Assembly (NCBI GenBank): GCA_029465975.1 | Contig: CM055748.1 | Coordinates: 13,321,753-13,385,752, forward strand | Direction: 5' to 3' | DNA length: 64,000 bases | Origin: Dallia pectoralis | Taxonomy: Eukaryota; Chordata; Actinopteri; Esociformes; Umbridae | In this document: positions 45,701 through 57,447 of the stretch, piece by piece | Layout of the letters: each line of letters starts with the position of its first letter | How positions within the stretch are numbered: the stretch's first letter is position 1 | Program-made: the position numbers and the translations under genes | Notes under the pieces: model-generated | Told to the model about the DNA's origin: nothing | The model's input: the letters and a program-made list of their open reading frames with translations, nothing else | Database searches by the model: none

Positions 45701-48700
45701 TGGGTTAGTAAATTGGTTAGTACATGGGGTTAGTACATTGGTTAGTGCATGGGTTAGTAAATTGGTTAGTACATGGGGTTAGTACATTGGTTAGTGCATG
45801 GGTTAGTGCTTGGTGTTAGTGCATGGGTTAGTACATGTGTTAGTACATTGGTTAGTGCATGGGTTAGTACATGGGGTTAGTACATTGGTTAGTGCATGGG
45901 TTAGTGCTTGGTGTTAGTGCATGGGTTAGTACATGGGTTAGTGCATGGGTTAGTACATTGGTTAGTACATGTGTTAGTGCATGGGTTAGTACATGGGTTA
46001 GTGCATGGGTTAGTACATGGGTTAGTTCATTGGTTAGTGCATGGGGCTAGTACATGGGTTAGTGTATGGGTTAGTACATGGGTTAGTACATGAGGTTAGT
46101 ACATTGGTTAGCACATTGGTTAGTACATTGGTTAGTGCATGGGTTAGTGTACGGGTTAGTACATGGCGTAGTGCATCGGTTAGTGCATCGGTTAGTGCAT
46201 GGGTTAGTGCATGGGTTAGTGCTTGGTGTTAGTGCATTGGGTTAGTACATGGGTTAGTGCATGGGTTAGTGCTTGGTGTTAGTGCATTGGGTTAGTACAT
46301 GTGTTAGTACATTGGTTAGTGCATGGGTTAGTAAATTGGTTAGTACATGGGGTTAGTACATTGGTTAGTGCATGGGTTAGTGCTTGGTGTTAGTGCATTG
46401 GGTTAGTACATGTGTTAGTACATTGGTTAGGGCATGGGTTAGTAAATTGGTTAGTACATGGGGTTAGTACATTGGTTAGTGCATGGGTTAGTGCTTGGTG
46501 TTAGTGCATGGGTTAGTACATGTGTTAGTACATTGGTTAGTGCATGGGTTAGTAAATTGGTTAGTACATGGGGTTAGTACATTGGTTAGTGCATGGGTTA
46601 GTGCTTGGTGTTAGTGCATGGGTTAGTACATGGGTTAGTGCATGGGTTAGTACATTGGTTAGTACATGTGTTAGTGCATGGGTTAGTACATGGGTTAGTA
46701 CATGTGTTAGTGCATGGGTTAGTACATGGGTTAGTACATGGGTTAGTAAATTGGTTAGTACATGGGGTTAGTACATTGGTTAGTGCATGGGTTAGTGCAT
46801 GGGTTAGTGCATGGGTTAGTACATGTGTTAGTGCATGGGTTAGTGCTTGGTGTTAGTGCATTGGGTTAGTACATGGGGTTAGTACATTGGTTAGTGCATG
46901 GGTTAGTAGAGAGCTTATAGCCACTGACAACCAGGCGTGTTTTGTCTATGTGCCACTGTCACCATGATGTTAAAGGCTGTGATTCATATTAAAGGTTAAA
47001 CATTAATGTGTCATTGCCTCTCATCATCCTTCATCCGGCCCCTCAAGTGATTTCTAATGAGCTACTTCATTTAAGTTTCCATGGTGACCAGTGTCTGGCA
47101 CATGCTGTTGTGGGGAATTTCAATTTAACAACCACAGTTTCCAACTGATTGCAATATGCCATTTCAAGACTGCAAACATAATGGTTTGAGGTTGACCAAG
47201 GCATAATTATGGAATAAATAGGGCAATACTGATTGTTTAGATTGAAAGGGACAGGGTCCTGGGAATAGTTTAGATCTTCATCCTAAACCGCACTCTATGT
47301 AGGATGCACTTTAGGTTGCACATCTGCATTACCCACAAGTCCTGCTGGCCTGGGCCTTGGGACCACATGGCCTTATGGGTAGAAATGTGGAACATGTTGA
47401 AACAAACAAGCGCACTAACAGGAGCATGAAACAAATATTCAAGTATTAGCAAATATTTGGAAGAAGTCTACTTGGAAGAAGTCCAGGATAAATATACAAT
47501 GTGCTCTGTTGTACTGAAAGATATTCAAGAACACTGTAATTACATTGGATGTGGTGACTTCTGTGAATGTAGTCATAATACTCAACCATGCCATTAGGAA
47601 TGTCTCTAGCATGTCATTAGTCTATTGTTGTCTATTGGGCATGTCCATCTAAACTGTAAATATCTGTCCCTGTCTCCAGCTAACTGTCTCCATATCTGTC
47701 ATGTGTCCCTGTCTCCATATCTGTCATGTGTCCCTGTCTCCAGCTAACTGTGTCTCCATGTCTGTCATGTGTCCCTGTCTCCAGCTAACTGTGTCTCCAT
47801 ATCTGTCATGTGTCCCTGTCTCCAGCTAACTGTGTCCCCATATCTGTCATGTGTCCCTGTCTCCAGCTAATTGTGTCTCCATATCTGTCATGTGTCCCTG
47901 TCTCCAGCTAACTGTGTCTCCATATCTGTCATGTGTCCCTGTCTTTAGCTAACTGTGTCTCCATATCTGTCACGTGTCCCTGTCTCCAGCTAACTGTCTC
48001 CATATCTGTCATGTGCCCCTGTCTCCAGCTAACTGTCTCCATATCTGTCATGTGTCCCTGTCTCCAGCTAACTGTGTCTCCATGTCTGTCATGTGTCCCT
48101 GTCTCCAGCTAATTGTGTCTCCATGTCTGTCATGTGTCCCTGTCTTTAGCTAACTGTGTCTCCATATCTGTCATGTGTCCCTGTCTCCAGCTAACTGTGT
48201 CCCCATATCTGTCATGTGTCCCTGTCTCCAGCTAACTGTGTCTCCATGTCTGTCATGTGTCCCTGTCTCCAGCTAACTGTGTCTCCATATCTGTCATGTG
48301 TTCCTGTCTCCAGCTAACTGTGTCTCCATATCTGTCATGTGTCCCTGTCTCCAGCTAACTGTGTCTCCATATCTGTCATGTGTCCCTGTCTCCAGGTAAC
48401 TGTGTCTCCATATCTGTCATGTGTCCCTGTCTCCAGCTAACTGTCTCTATATCTGTCATGTGTCCCTGTCTCCAGCTAACTGTGTCTCCATATCTGTCTT
48501 GTGTCCCTGTCTCCAGCTAATCTGTCATGTGTCCCTGTCTCCAGCTAACTGTGTCTCCATATCTGTCATGTGTCCCTGTCTCCAGCTAACTGTTTCCCCA
48601 TATCTGTCATGTGTCCCTGTCTCCAGCTAATTGTGTCTCCATATCTGTCATGTGTCCCTGTCTCCAGCTAACTGTGTCTCCGTATCTGTCATGTGTCCCT

Positions 48701-51700
48701 GTCTCCAGCTAACTGTGTCTCCATATCTGTCATGTGTCCCTGTCTCCAGGTAACTGTGTCTCCATATCTGTCATGTGTCCCTGTCTCCAGCTAACTGTCT
48801 CCATATCTGTCATGTGTCCCTGTCTCCAGCTAACTGTGTCTCCATATCTGTCTTGTGTCCCTGTCTCCATATCTGTCATGTGTCCCTGTCTCCAGCTAAC
48901 TGTGTCTCCATATCTGTCATGTGTCCCTGTCTCCAGCTAACTGTGTCTCCATATCTGTCTTGTGTCCCTGTCTCCATGTCTGTCATGTGTCCCTGTCTCC
49001 AGCTAACTGTGTCTCCATATCTGTCATGTGTCCCTGTCTCCAGCTAACTGTGTCTCCATATCTGTCATGTGTCCCTGTCTCCAGCTAACTGTGTCCCCAT
49101 ATCTGTCATGTGTCCCTGTCTCCAGCTAATTGTGTCTCCATATCTGTCATGTGTCCCTGTCTCCAGCTAACTGTGTCTCCGTATCTGTCATGTGTCCCTG
49201 TCTCCAGCTAACTGTGTCTCCATATCTGTCATGTGTCCCTGTCTTTAGCTAACTGTGTCTCCATATCTGTCATGTGTCCCTGTCTCCAGCTAACTGTCTC
49301 CATATCTGTCATGTGCCTCTGTCTCCAGCTAACTGTCTCCATATCTGTCATGTGTCCCTGTCTCCAGCTAACTGTGTCTCCATGTCTGTCATGTGTCCCT
49401 GTCTCCAGCTAATTGTGTCTCCATGTCTGTCATGTGTCCCTGTCTCCAGCTAACTGTCTCCATATCTGTCATGTGTCCCTGTCTCCAGCTAATTGTGTCT
49501 CCATATCTGTCATGTGTCCCTGTCTCCAGCTAACTGTGTCTCCATATCTGTCATGTGTCCCTGTCTTTAGCTAACTGTGTCTCCATATCTGTCATGTGTC
49601 CCTGTCTCCAGCTAACTGTGTCCCCATATCTGTCATGTGTCCCTGTCTCCAGCTAACTGTGTCCCCATATCTGTCATGTGTCCCTGTCTCCAGCTAACTG
49701 TGTCTCCATATCTGTCATGTGTCCCTGTCTCCAGCTAACTGTGTCTCCATGTCTGTCATGTGTCCCTGTCTCCAGCTAACTGTCTCCATATCTGTCATGT
49801 GTCCCTGTCTCCAGCTAACTGTGTCTCCATGTCTGTCATGTGTCCCTGTCTCCAGCTAACTGTGTCTCCATGTCTGTCATGTGTCCCTGTCTCCAGCTAA
49901 TGTCTGTCATGTGTCCCTGTCTGTGTCTCCATGTCTGTCATGTGTCCCTGTCTCCAGTCTCAATTGTGTCTCCATATCTGTCATGTGTCCCTGTCTCCAG
50001 CTAACTGTGTCTCCATATCTGTCATGTGTCCCTGTCTCCAGCTAACTGTGTCTCCATATCTGTCATGTGTCCCTGTCTTTAGCTAACTGTGTCCCCATAT
50101 CTGTCATGTGTCCCTGTCTCCAGCTAACTGTGTCTCCATGTCTGTCATGTGTCCCTGTCTCCAGCTAACTGTGTCTCCATGTCTGTCATGTGTCCCTGTC
50201 TCCAGCTAATTGTGTCTCCATGTCTGTCATGTGTCCCTGTCTCCAGCTAACTGTGTCTCCATATCTGTCATGTGTCCCTGTCTTTAGCTAACTGTGTCCC
50301 CATATCTGTCATGTGTCCCTGTCTCCAGCTAACTGTGTCTCCATGTCTGTCATGTGTCCCTGTCTCCAGCTAACTGTGTCTCCATGTCTGTCATGTGTCC
50401 CTGTCTCCAGCTAATTGTGTCTCCATGTCTGTCATGTGTCCCTGTCTCCAGCTAATTGTGTCTCCATATCTGTCATGTGTCCCTGTCTCCAGCTAACTGT
50501 GTCTCCATATCTGTCATGTGTCCCTGTCTTTAGCTAACTGTGTCCCCATATCTGTCATGTGTCCCTGTCTCCAGCTAACTGTGTCTCCATGTCTGTCATG
50601 TGTCCCTGTCTTCAGCTAACTGTGTCTCCATATCTGTCATGTGTCCCTGTCTCCAGCTAACTGTGTCTCCATGTCTGTCATGTGTCCCTGTCTCCAGCTA
50701 ATTGTGTCTCCATGTCTGTCATGTGTCCCTGTCTCCAGCTAATTGTGTCTCCATATCTGTCATGTGTCCCTGTCTCCAGCTAACTGTGTCTCCATATCTG
50801 TCATGTGTCCCTGTCTTTAGCTAACTGTGTCTCCATATCTGTCATGTGTCCCTGTCTCCAGCTAACTGTGTCCCCATATCTGTCATGTGTCCCTGTCTCC
50901 AGCTAACTGTGTCCCCATATCTGTCATGTGTCCCTGTCTCCAGCTAACTGTGTCTCCATATCTGTCATGTGTCCCTGTCTCCAGCTAACTGTGTCTCCAT
51001 ATCTGTCATGTGTCCCTGTCTCCAGCTAACTGTCTCCATATCTGTCATGTGTCCCTGGCCCTGTCTCCAGCTAACAATTCTGTTTCTAATGTGTCCTGTC
51101 TATGTGTCTCTAAATGTGGTCTCTCTGTGTCTCTAAATGTGGTCTCTCTGTGTCTTTAAACATGGTCTCTCTGTCTCTCTTTCCTTGTAGGACAGTGTTA
51201 TATGAGTGCTGTCCAGGCTACATGAGAATGGATGGAAGCAAAGGATGCCCAGCAGGTAAACAGCCACAGTGTGTCTACTGTTCCAGGGGGAGCTCTCCAC
51301 TCTGAGACTGGTGGATTTAGCCTGGAAGTTAAACAGCCACAGTGTGTCTACTGTTCCAGGGGGAGCTCTCCACTCTGAGACTGGTGGATTTAGCCTGGAA
51401 GTTAAACAGCCACAGTGTGTCTACTGTTCCAGGGGGAGCTCTCCACTCTGAGACTGGTGGATTTAGCCTGGAAGTTAAACAGCCACAGTGTGTCTACTCC
51501 AGGGGAGTTCCAGCCTGGGTTAAACAGCCACAGTGTGTCTACTGTTCCACTCTGAGACTAGTGGATTTAGCCTGGAAGTTAAACAGCCACAGTGTGTCTA
51601 CTGTTCCAGGGGGAGCTCTCCACTCTGAGACTGGTGGATTTAGCCTGGAAGTTAAACAGCCACAGTGTGTCTGCTGTTCCAGGGGGAGCTCTCCACTCTG

Positions 51701-54700
51701 AGACTGGTGGATTTAGCCTGGAAGTTAAACAGCCACAGTGTGTCTGCTGTTCCAGGGGGAGCTCTCCACTCTGAGACTGGTGGATTTAGCCTGGAAGTTA
51801 AACAGCCACAGTGTGTCTACTGTTCCAGGGGGAGCTCTCCACTCTGAGACTGGTGGATTTAGTGGTGTCTAATGTTCCAGGGGGGACTGGTGGATTCCTT
51901 CTGGCAGTTAAATTCATTCACCTGCTGTGTCCAGGTCCTTATGCCTGGAGATTATCAAGTACCTCAGGGTTTCTAGTGGACATTTTGTTGTATCCTGCAT
52001 GCCCAGTAATCGTAAGTACACTTCAATCATGAGTGCACTTGTGGTTAAAGGGTACACAGCATTATAAAACCTCATAGTGCCTCCAAGGCAAAAATAAGTT
52101 TAAATAATAATAACAGGATGCATCTTATTTAATCATTAAACTCCACGTTCATGCCAGCATAAACGTTTAGCTGGCACATTGTACTGCACTAGATATGACA
52201 TTGAATACCATTTAGAAATGCTTCTCTGGTAAAATTAAGATTATTCTGGAATCTTTATCTTCCATGTTCCTCATTGGCTTCTACCGACCTATAGACAATA
52301 ATAGTACTTAATCTTGTCTGTCATGTTTATTAGACGCGCCTAAAGACAATAATACTACATAACTGAGTAATGATGCTAATTTTGTCTTCCATGTTTTTCA
52401 GTGGCTCCTATCGATAATGTGTATGGTACCTTGGGCCTGGTCAAAGCCATCTCCACTCAACAGTATTCTGACACCTCCAAGCTGAGGGAGAAGATAGAAG
52501 GAGTTGGGTCATTCACCTTCTTTGCTCCTAGCAACGACGCCTGGGACTTGTTGGATGAGGTTGGTCGGAATCATATCTTTTATCGCTAATTTGGAGATTT
52601 TATTTTTCACTTTGTTAATATTTACTCTTTTACTCGAGGAAGCAATTGCACTAGGTTTCTATATACACTTGTGTACACTTGTAGGCTCCTTTGCTTTAAC
52701 CCTTCTTCCTAGTTCATCCCAAACCAAATCAATGGGGTCTTACTATAGAGCCACTGTGCCATTCCATGATTTGATTCCTTCCATATTTTTTTTTATTTTA
52801 TTTAGATTATCTTCTGAGGTAGTTCTGACATAGCTCTGACAGGAGGGTATGTTTGGGACATTTACACTTTCATTACTCACTTTTGTTGCCAGCGGTTTAG
52901 AGGAGACAGCTAATGTTATTTTGAGTGGACAGCAAATGTACACTGTTTTACAAGCTGGGGTTTGCTGCCAATATTGTTGGATGAAATACTCAGCAGCTCG
53001 TATTGGGTAAAATAAAACACAGTTCTGTAATATTCTATAGTGTAATAAACAAACATGTAAGCACATAACAGCGTCCACATTAAAGAGGCTGTCTCTCAGA
53101 CAGAAAAGTACAACCATGTAGCCAATGTTTTATCTTGCAGTGCCTAAATCATCATATGCTTTTCATTTTACAACAACACGTTACTGGCTAGTGGTGGTGG
53201 TGGAGGTGTATTGGTGTGGGGATATTTGCTTGGCACACTTTGGGTCTTGTTGGTACCCATTGACTATTGTTTAAACTCCACATCTTACCTAAGTATTGTT
53301 TAAACTCCACATTCTACCTGAGTATTGTTTAAACTCCAAAGCCTACCTGAGTATTGTTTAAGCTCCACAGCCAACCTGAGTATTGGTAAAACTCCACAGC
53401 CTACCTGAGTATTGTTTAAACTCCACATCCTACCTAAGTATTGTTTAAACTCCACATTCTACCTGAGTATTGTTTAAACTCCACAGCCTACCTGAGTATT
53501 GTTTAAACTCCACATTCTACCTGAGTATTGTTTAAACTCCACATTCTACCTGCGTATTGTTTAAACTCCACAGCCTTCACATCATCTCAAACTGGTGTCT
53601 TGAACATGACAATGTGCTCAAATGGATTCCACAGTCACCAAATCTATATCCAATATAGCACCTTTCAGATGTAATGGAATGGACAAATGGGTAAATTTGC
53701 AACAACTGCGTGATAATATAATGTCAATATCGACTAAAATATCTGTGGAAGATTTGCAGTACCTTGTGAATCCATGACACAAAGAATTAAAGCCGTTCTG
53801 AAAGCAAAACGGGGTCAACCCCAATATTAGCAATTTGTACTTAAGCTTTTGAATAAAACACAGGTAAGACTGACCACTTCATAATTAAGCATTTGGTTTA
53901 AACACAGGTAAGACTGCCCACTTCATAATTAAGCTTTTGGTTTAAACACAGGTAAGACTGCCCACTTCATAATTAAGCATGTGGTTAAAACACAGGTAAG
54001 ACTGATCACTTCATCATTAAGCTTTTGGTTTAAACACAGGTAATACTGAGCACTTCATAATTAAGCTTTAGTTTAAACACAGGTAATACTGAGCACTTCA
54101 TCCTTAAGCTTTTGGTTTAAACACAGGTAATACTGAGCACTTCATAATTAAGCTTTAGTTTAAACACAGGTAATACTGAGCACTTCATCATTAAGTTTGA
54201 GGACACTAGCTGATTGTACTTTCTTCTATTCTTCCAACAGGAAGTGAGGACTGCATTGGTCAGCAACGTGAACATTGAGCTGTACAACACACTTCGTTAC
54301 CACATGGCTAACAAACGACTGCTGACCAAAGACCTAAAGAATGGTCTGGTGGTCACCTCTATGTTCAACGACCTGGACCTTTACATCAACCACTACTCCA
54401 ACGGGGTGAGGCTCCTACTAATCACAGTCCCAAATGGTACCCTACAACCTATGGGTGATATTTATATTGTTAACCAGAAACCGTTCCATTCCAGGAGATG
54501 TGTAAAGTTGTGGTCATCATTTTTATACATTGTTTGCAGATGTGTTGGGTTACTGGGGGATTGTGTCATGTTGGTTATTGTGTGCAGATGTGTTGGTTAT
54601 TGTGTGCAGATGTGTTGGGTTAAGTGATGATTGTGTCATGTTGGTTATTGTGTGCAGATGTGTTGGTTATTGTGTGCAGATGTGTTGGGTTAAGTGATGA

Positions 54701-56259
54701 TTGTGTCATGTTGGTTATTGTGTGCAGATGTGTTGGTTATTGTGTGCAGATGTGTTGGGTTAAGTGATGATTGTGTCATGTTGGTTATTGTGTGCAGATG
54801 TGTTGGTTATTGTGTGCAGATGTGTTGGGTTAAGTGATGATTGTGTCATGTTGGTTATTGTGTGCAGATGTGTTGGTTATTGTGTGCAGATGTGTTGGGT
54901 TAAGTGATGATTGTGTCATGTTGGTTATTGTGTGCAGATGTGTTGGTTATTGTGTGCAGATGTGTTGGGTTACTGAGGGATTGTGTCATGTTGGTTATTG
55001 TGTGCAGATGTGTTGGTTATTGTGTGCAGATGTGTTGGGTTAAGTGATGATTGTGTCATGTTGGTTATTGTGTGCAGATGTGTTGGTTATTGTGTGCAGA
55101 TGTGTTGGTTATTGTGTGCAGATGTGTTGGGTTAAGTGATGATTGTGTCATGTTGGTTATTGTGTGCAGATGTGTTGGTTATTGTGTGCAGATGTGTTGG
55201 GTTACTGAGGGATTGTGTCATGTTGGTTATTGTGTGCAGATGTGTTGGTTATTGTGTGCAGATGTGTTGGTTATTGTGTGCAGATGTGTTGGGTTAAGTG
55301 ATGATTGTGTCATGTTGGTTATTGTGTGCAGATGTGTTGGTTATTGTGTGCAGATGTGTTGGTTACTGAGGCATTGTGTCATGTTGGTTATTGTGTGCAG
55401 ATGTGTTGGTTTCTGTGTGCAGATGTGTTGGTTATTGTGTGCAGATGTGTTGGTTATTGTGTGCAGATGTGTTGGGTTAGTGAGGGATTGTGTCATGTTG
55501 GTTATTGTGTGAAGATGTGTTGGTTATTGTGTGCAGATGTGTTGGGTTAAGTGATGATTGTGTCATGTTGGTTATTGTCTGCAGATGTGTTGGTTATTGT
55601 GTGCAGATGTGTTGGGTTAAGTGATGATTGTGTCATGTTGGTTATTGTGTGCAGATGTGTTGGTTATTGTGTGCAGATGTGTTGGTTATTGTGTGCAGAT
55701 GTGTTGGTTATTGTGTGCAGATGTGTTGGGTTACTGAGGGATTGTGTCATGTTGGTCATTGTGTGCAGATGTTGTCATGTTGGTTATTGTGTGCAGATGT
55801 GTTGGTTATTGTGTGCAGATGTTGACTGTGCTGTGCATGTCCCATTTGGTGTGTTGTTATGTATGAAGATCGTGACGGTGAATTGTGCCAGGATTATCCA
55901 TGGCAACCAGGTTGCCACCAACGGCGTGGTGCACGTCATTGACCGGGTCATCACTGCCGTTGGCAACAACATCCGGAATGTCATTCAAGTGGACGACGAA
56001 CTGACCACTCTCAGTGTACGTTTCTCTTTTCTTCTCCTCATGTTAGTGTACTATATTCCTTTACAAGCCCACATACAGACCACAGGGTAACATGATGGGT
56101 GTGTTCTGTTCCTACAGGAGGTTGCTGAAGCCTCAGGACTCATGGAAACACTAGGGAATCCTGGTCATTACACCCTGTTTGCCCCCACCAACGACGCCTT
56201 CAATAAGCTTGGCTCAGATGTGCTACAGAGACTGATGGGTGACAAGGACGTGCTCAAAG
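36592..56259 (+). CDS. postn: Periostin, first seven coding exons (join, 298 residues, partial)
   Basis: Join 36592-36710, 37174-37272, 51191-51255, 52402-52559, 54241-54405, 55869-56015, 56118-56259; phases agree. The product is a secreted matricellular protein that binds collagen and other matrix proteins and integrins. Signal peptide about residues 1-21 (MKHLFAAFFAAFLLSNIDMA), EMI domain about 40-94 with conserved cysteines (NVCALQQ, FSTCRNW, AICGKK, YECCPGYMRM, GCPA), first FAS1 domain about 97-230 (TFFAPSNDAWDLL, NKRLLTKDLKNG, ARIIHGNQVATNGVVHVIDR), and the start of FAS1-2 (HYTLFAPTNDAFNKL). The other FAS1 domains and the C-terminal region lie beyond the window. It is separated from TGFBI by the YDKI...GPNVCALQQ...GTKKKYFSTC signature. 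Confidence 0.96.
37174..37272 (+). CDS. postn: postn exon 2 (residues 40-73), EMI domain
   Basis: Encodes PNVCALQQVMGTKKKYFST and CRNWFQGAICGKK. Acceptor GATGTATAG, donor AAAAC/GTAAGT. Confidence 0.95.
37935..38262. repeat. 41-bp minisatellite, 8 copies
   Basis: The unit includes GAGAGAAGGTTTGGATAAGG and GAACAACAAAGTAACATACTA. ATT/TTT variants largely alternate. It is in postn intron 2. Confidence 0.97.
38263..42596. other. postn intron 2, unique-looking sequence
   Basis: About 4.3 kb without a recognisable gene, LINE protein or tandem array. Short open frames here (for example 41911-42237) show no family features. It could hold regulatory elements that only cross-species alignment would show. 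Confidence 0.5.
42597..42745. repeat. 48-bp imperfect tandem repeat, 3 copies
   Basis: The unit includes TACATTTCTATTTGACATTT and TTATTACTTCT with diverged copies. Confidence 0.85.
42812..43024. repeat. (CATATACACA)n-type microsatellite
   Basis: Alternating purine-pyrimidine mix of ATATACACA and CACATA blocks, about 210 bases. Confidence 0.95.
43025..44095. other. postn intron 2, nothing recognised
   Basis: Unique-looking intron between the CA/TA-rich microsatellite and the 12-bp array. Confidence 0.5.
44096..46905. repeat. 12-13-bp minisatellite with telomere-like GGGTTAG core, about 230 copies
   Basis: Unit (T/G)GGTTAGT(A/G)CAT, mostly CATGGGTTAGTA or CATTGGTTAGTG. Many units contain GGGTTAG, one telomere hexamer register, but with a fixed non-telomeric spacer. 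Longer blocks recur, such as GTAAATTGGTTAGTACATGG. Confidence 0.97.
46906..47659. other. postn intron 2, nothing recognised
   Basis: Unique-looking intron between two large arrays. Confidence 0.5.
47660..51065. repeat. 41-bp minisatellite with acceptor-like units, about 83 copies
   Basis: The unit is CTCCAGCTAACTGTGTCTCC then ATATCTGTCATGTGTCCCTGT. Each unit has a pyrimidine-rich TGTCCCTGTCTCCAG, which looks like a 3' splice site. The array ends about 125 bases before the real exon 3 acceptor. Units with TCTTTAG, GTCCCC or missing GTGT recur in blocks. Confidence 0.97.
51191..51255 (+). CDS. postn: postn exon 3 (residues 73-95), end of EMI domain
   Basis: 65-base exon: TTVLYECCPGYMRMDGSKG then CPA. 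Acceptor CTTTCCTTGTAG, donor GCAG/GTAAAC. Too short for ORF-length detection; recognised by homology and phase. Confidence 0.95.
51256..51880. repeat. 73-bp minisatellite starting at the exon 3 donor, about 8 copies
   Basis: The unit includes TAAACAGCCACAGTGTGTCT, ACTGTTCCAGGGGGAGCTCT and GATTTAGCCTGGAAGT. The first TAAACAGCC is the donor itself (GTAAACAGCC); later copies read GTTAAACAGCC. Two shortened units lie near 51490-51590. Confidence 0.95.
51881..52401. other. postn intron 3, remainder
   Basis: Decayed array edge, then AT-rich unique sequence up to the acceptor TGTTTTTCAG. Confidence 0.5.
52402..52559 (+). CDS. postn: postn exon 4 (residues 95-147), FAS1-1
   Basis: Encodes APIDNVYGTLGLVKAISTQQ, YSDTSKLREKIEGVGSFTFF and APSNDAWDLLDE. 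The donor GAG/GTTGGT is weak but is the only one that keeps phase with exon 5. Confidence 0.94.
52560..53262. other. postn intron 4, first part, nothing recognised
   Basis: AT-rich unique sequence. Confidence 0.5.
53263..53575. repeat. 29-bp minisatellite, about 10 copies
   Basis: Unit GTATTGTTTAAACTCCACAT plus TCTACCTGA, with AGCC variants. Confidence 0.95.
53853..54200. repeat. 43-44-bp minisatellite with CAG/GTAAG motif, 8 copies
   Basis: The unit includes TTAAGCTTTTGGTTTAAACA then CAGGTAAGACTG. Four copies have the exact 5' splice consensus CAG/GTAAGA and four have CAG/GTAATA. It ends about 40 bases before the exon 5 acceptor. Confidence 0.95.
54241..54405 (+). CDS. postn: postn exon 5 (residues 148-202), FAS1-1
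   Basis: Encodes EVRTALVSNVNIELYNTLRY, HMANKRLLTKDLKNG and FNDLDLYINHYSNG. Acceptor TTCTTCCAACAG, donor GGG/GTGAGG. Confidence 0.97.
54525..55835. repeat. 22-bp-based minisatellite with higher-order units
   Basis: Basic unit TGTTGGTTATTGTGTGCAGA plus TG, combined with GGTTAAGTGATGATTGTGTC into longer blocks. Each basic unit has an acceptor-like TTATTGTGTGCAG. The array ends about 35 bases before postn exon 6. Confidence 0.96.
55869..56015 (+). CDS. postn: postn exon 6 (residues 203-251), end of FAS1-1
   Basis: Encodes IVTVNCARIIHGNQVATNGV then VHVIDRVITAVGNNIRN. The acceptor GTTATGTATGAAG has a poor pyrimidine tract. Donor AGT/GTACGT. Confidence 0.96.
56118..56259 (+). CDS. postn: postn exon 7 (residues 252-299), start of FAS1-2
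   Basis: Encodes EVAEASGLMETLGNPGHYTL then FAPTNDAFNKLGSDVLQRLM and GDKDVLK. Donor AAAG/GTAAAC. No following exon (expected to resemble ALMKYHILNT) is visible before 64000. Confidence 0.96.
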
Positions 56260-57358
<1,099 letters not shown>

Positions 57359-57447
57359 CTATGAGGGACTGTGTGGACATGGAGACCATGTGACTGAGTA
57401 CATGGGTGGTGAGTGTGAGTAAATGCTTTGTGAATGTGTGTCTTAGG

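Noticed and set aside
54834..55825. Cysteine-rich open frames (VIVCRCVGYCVQMCW repeats)
   Set aside because: 22-bp minisatellite in postn intron 5; not a small secreted protein family.
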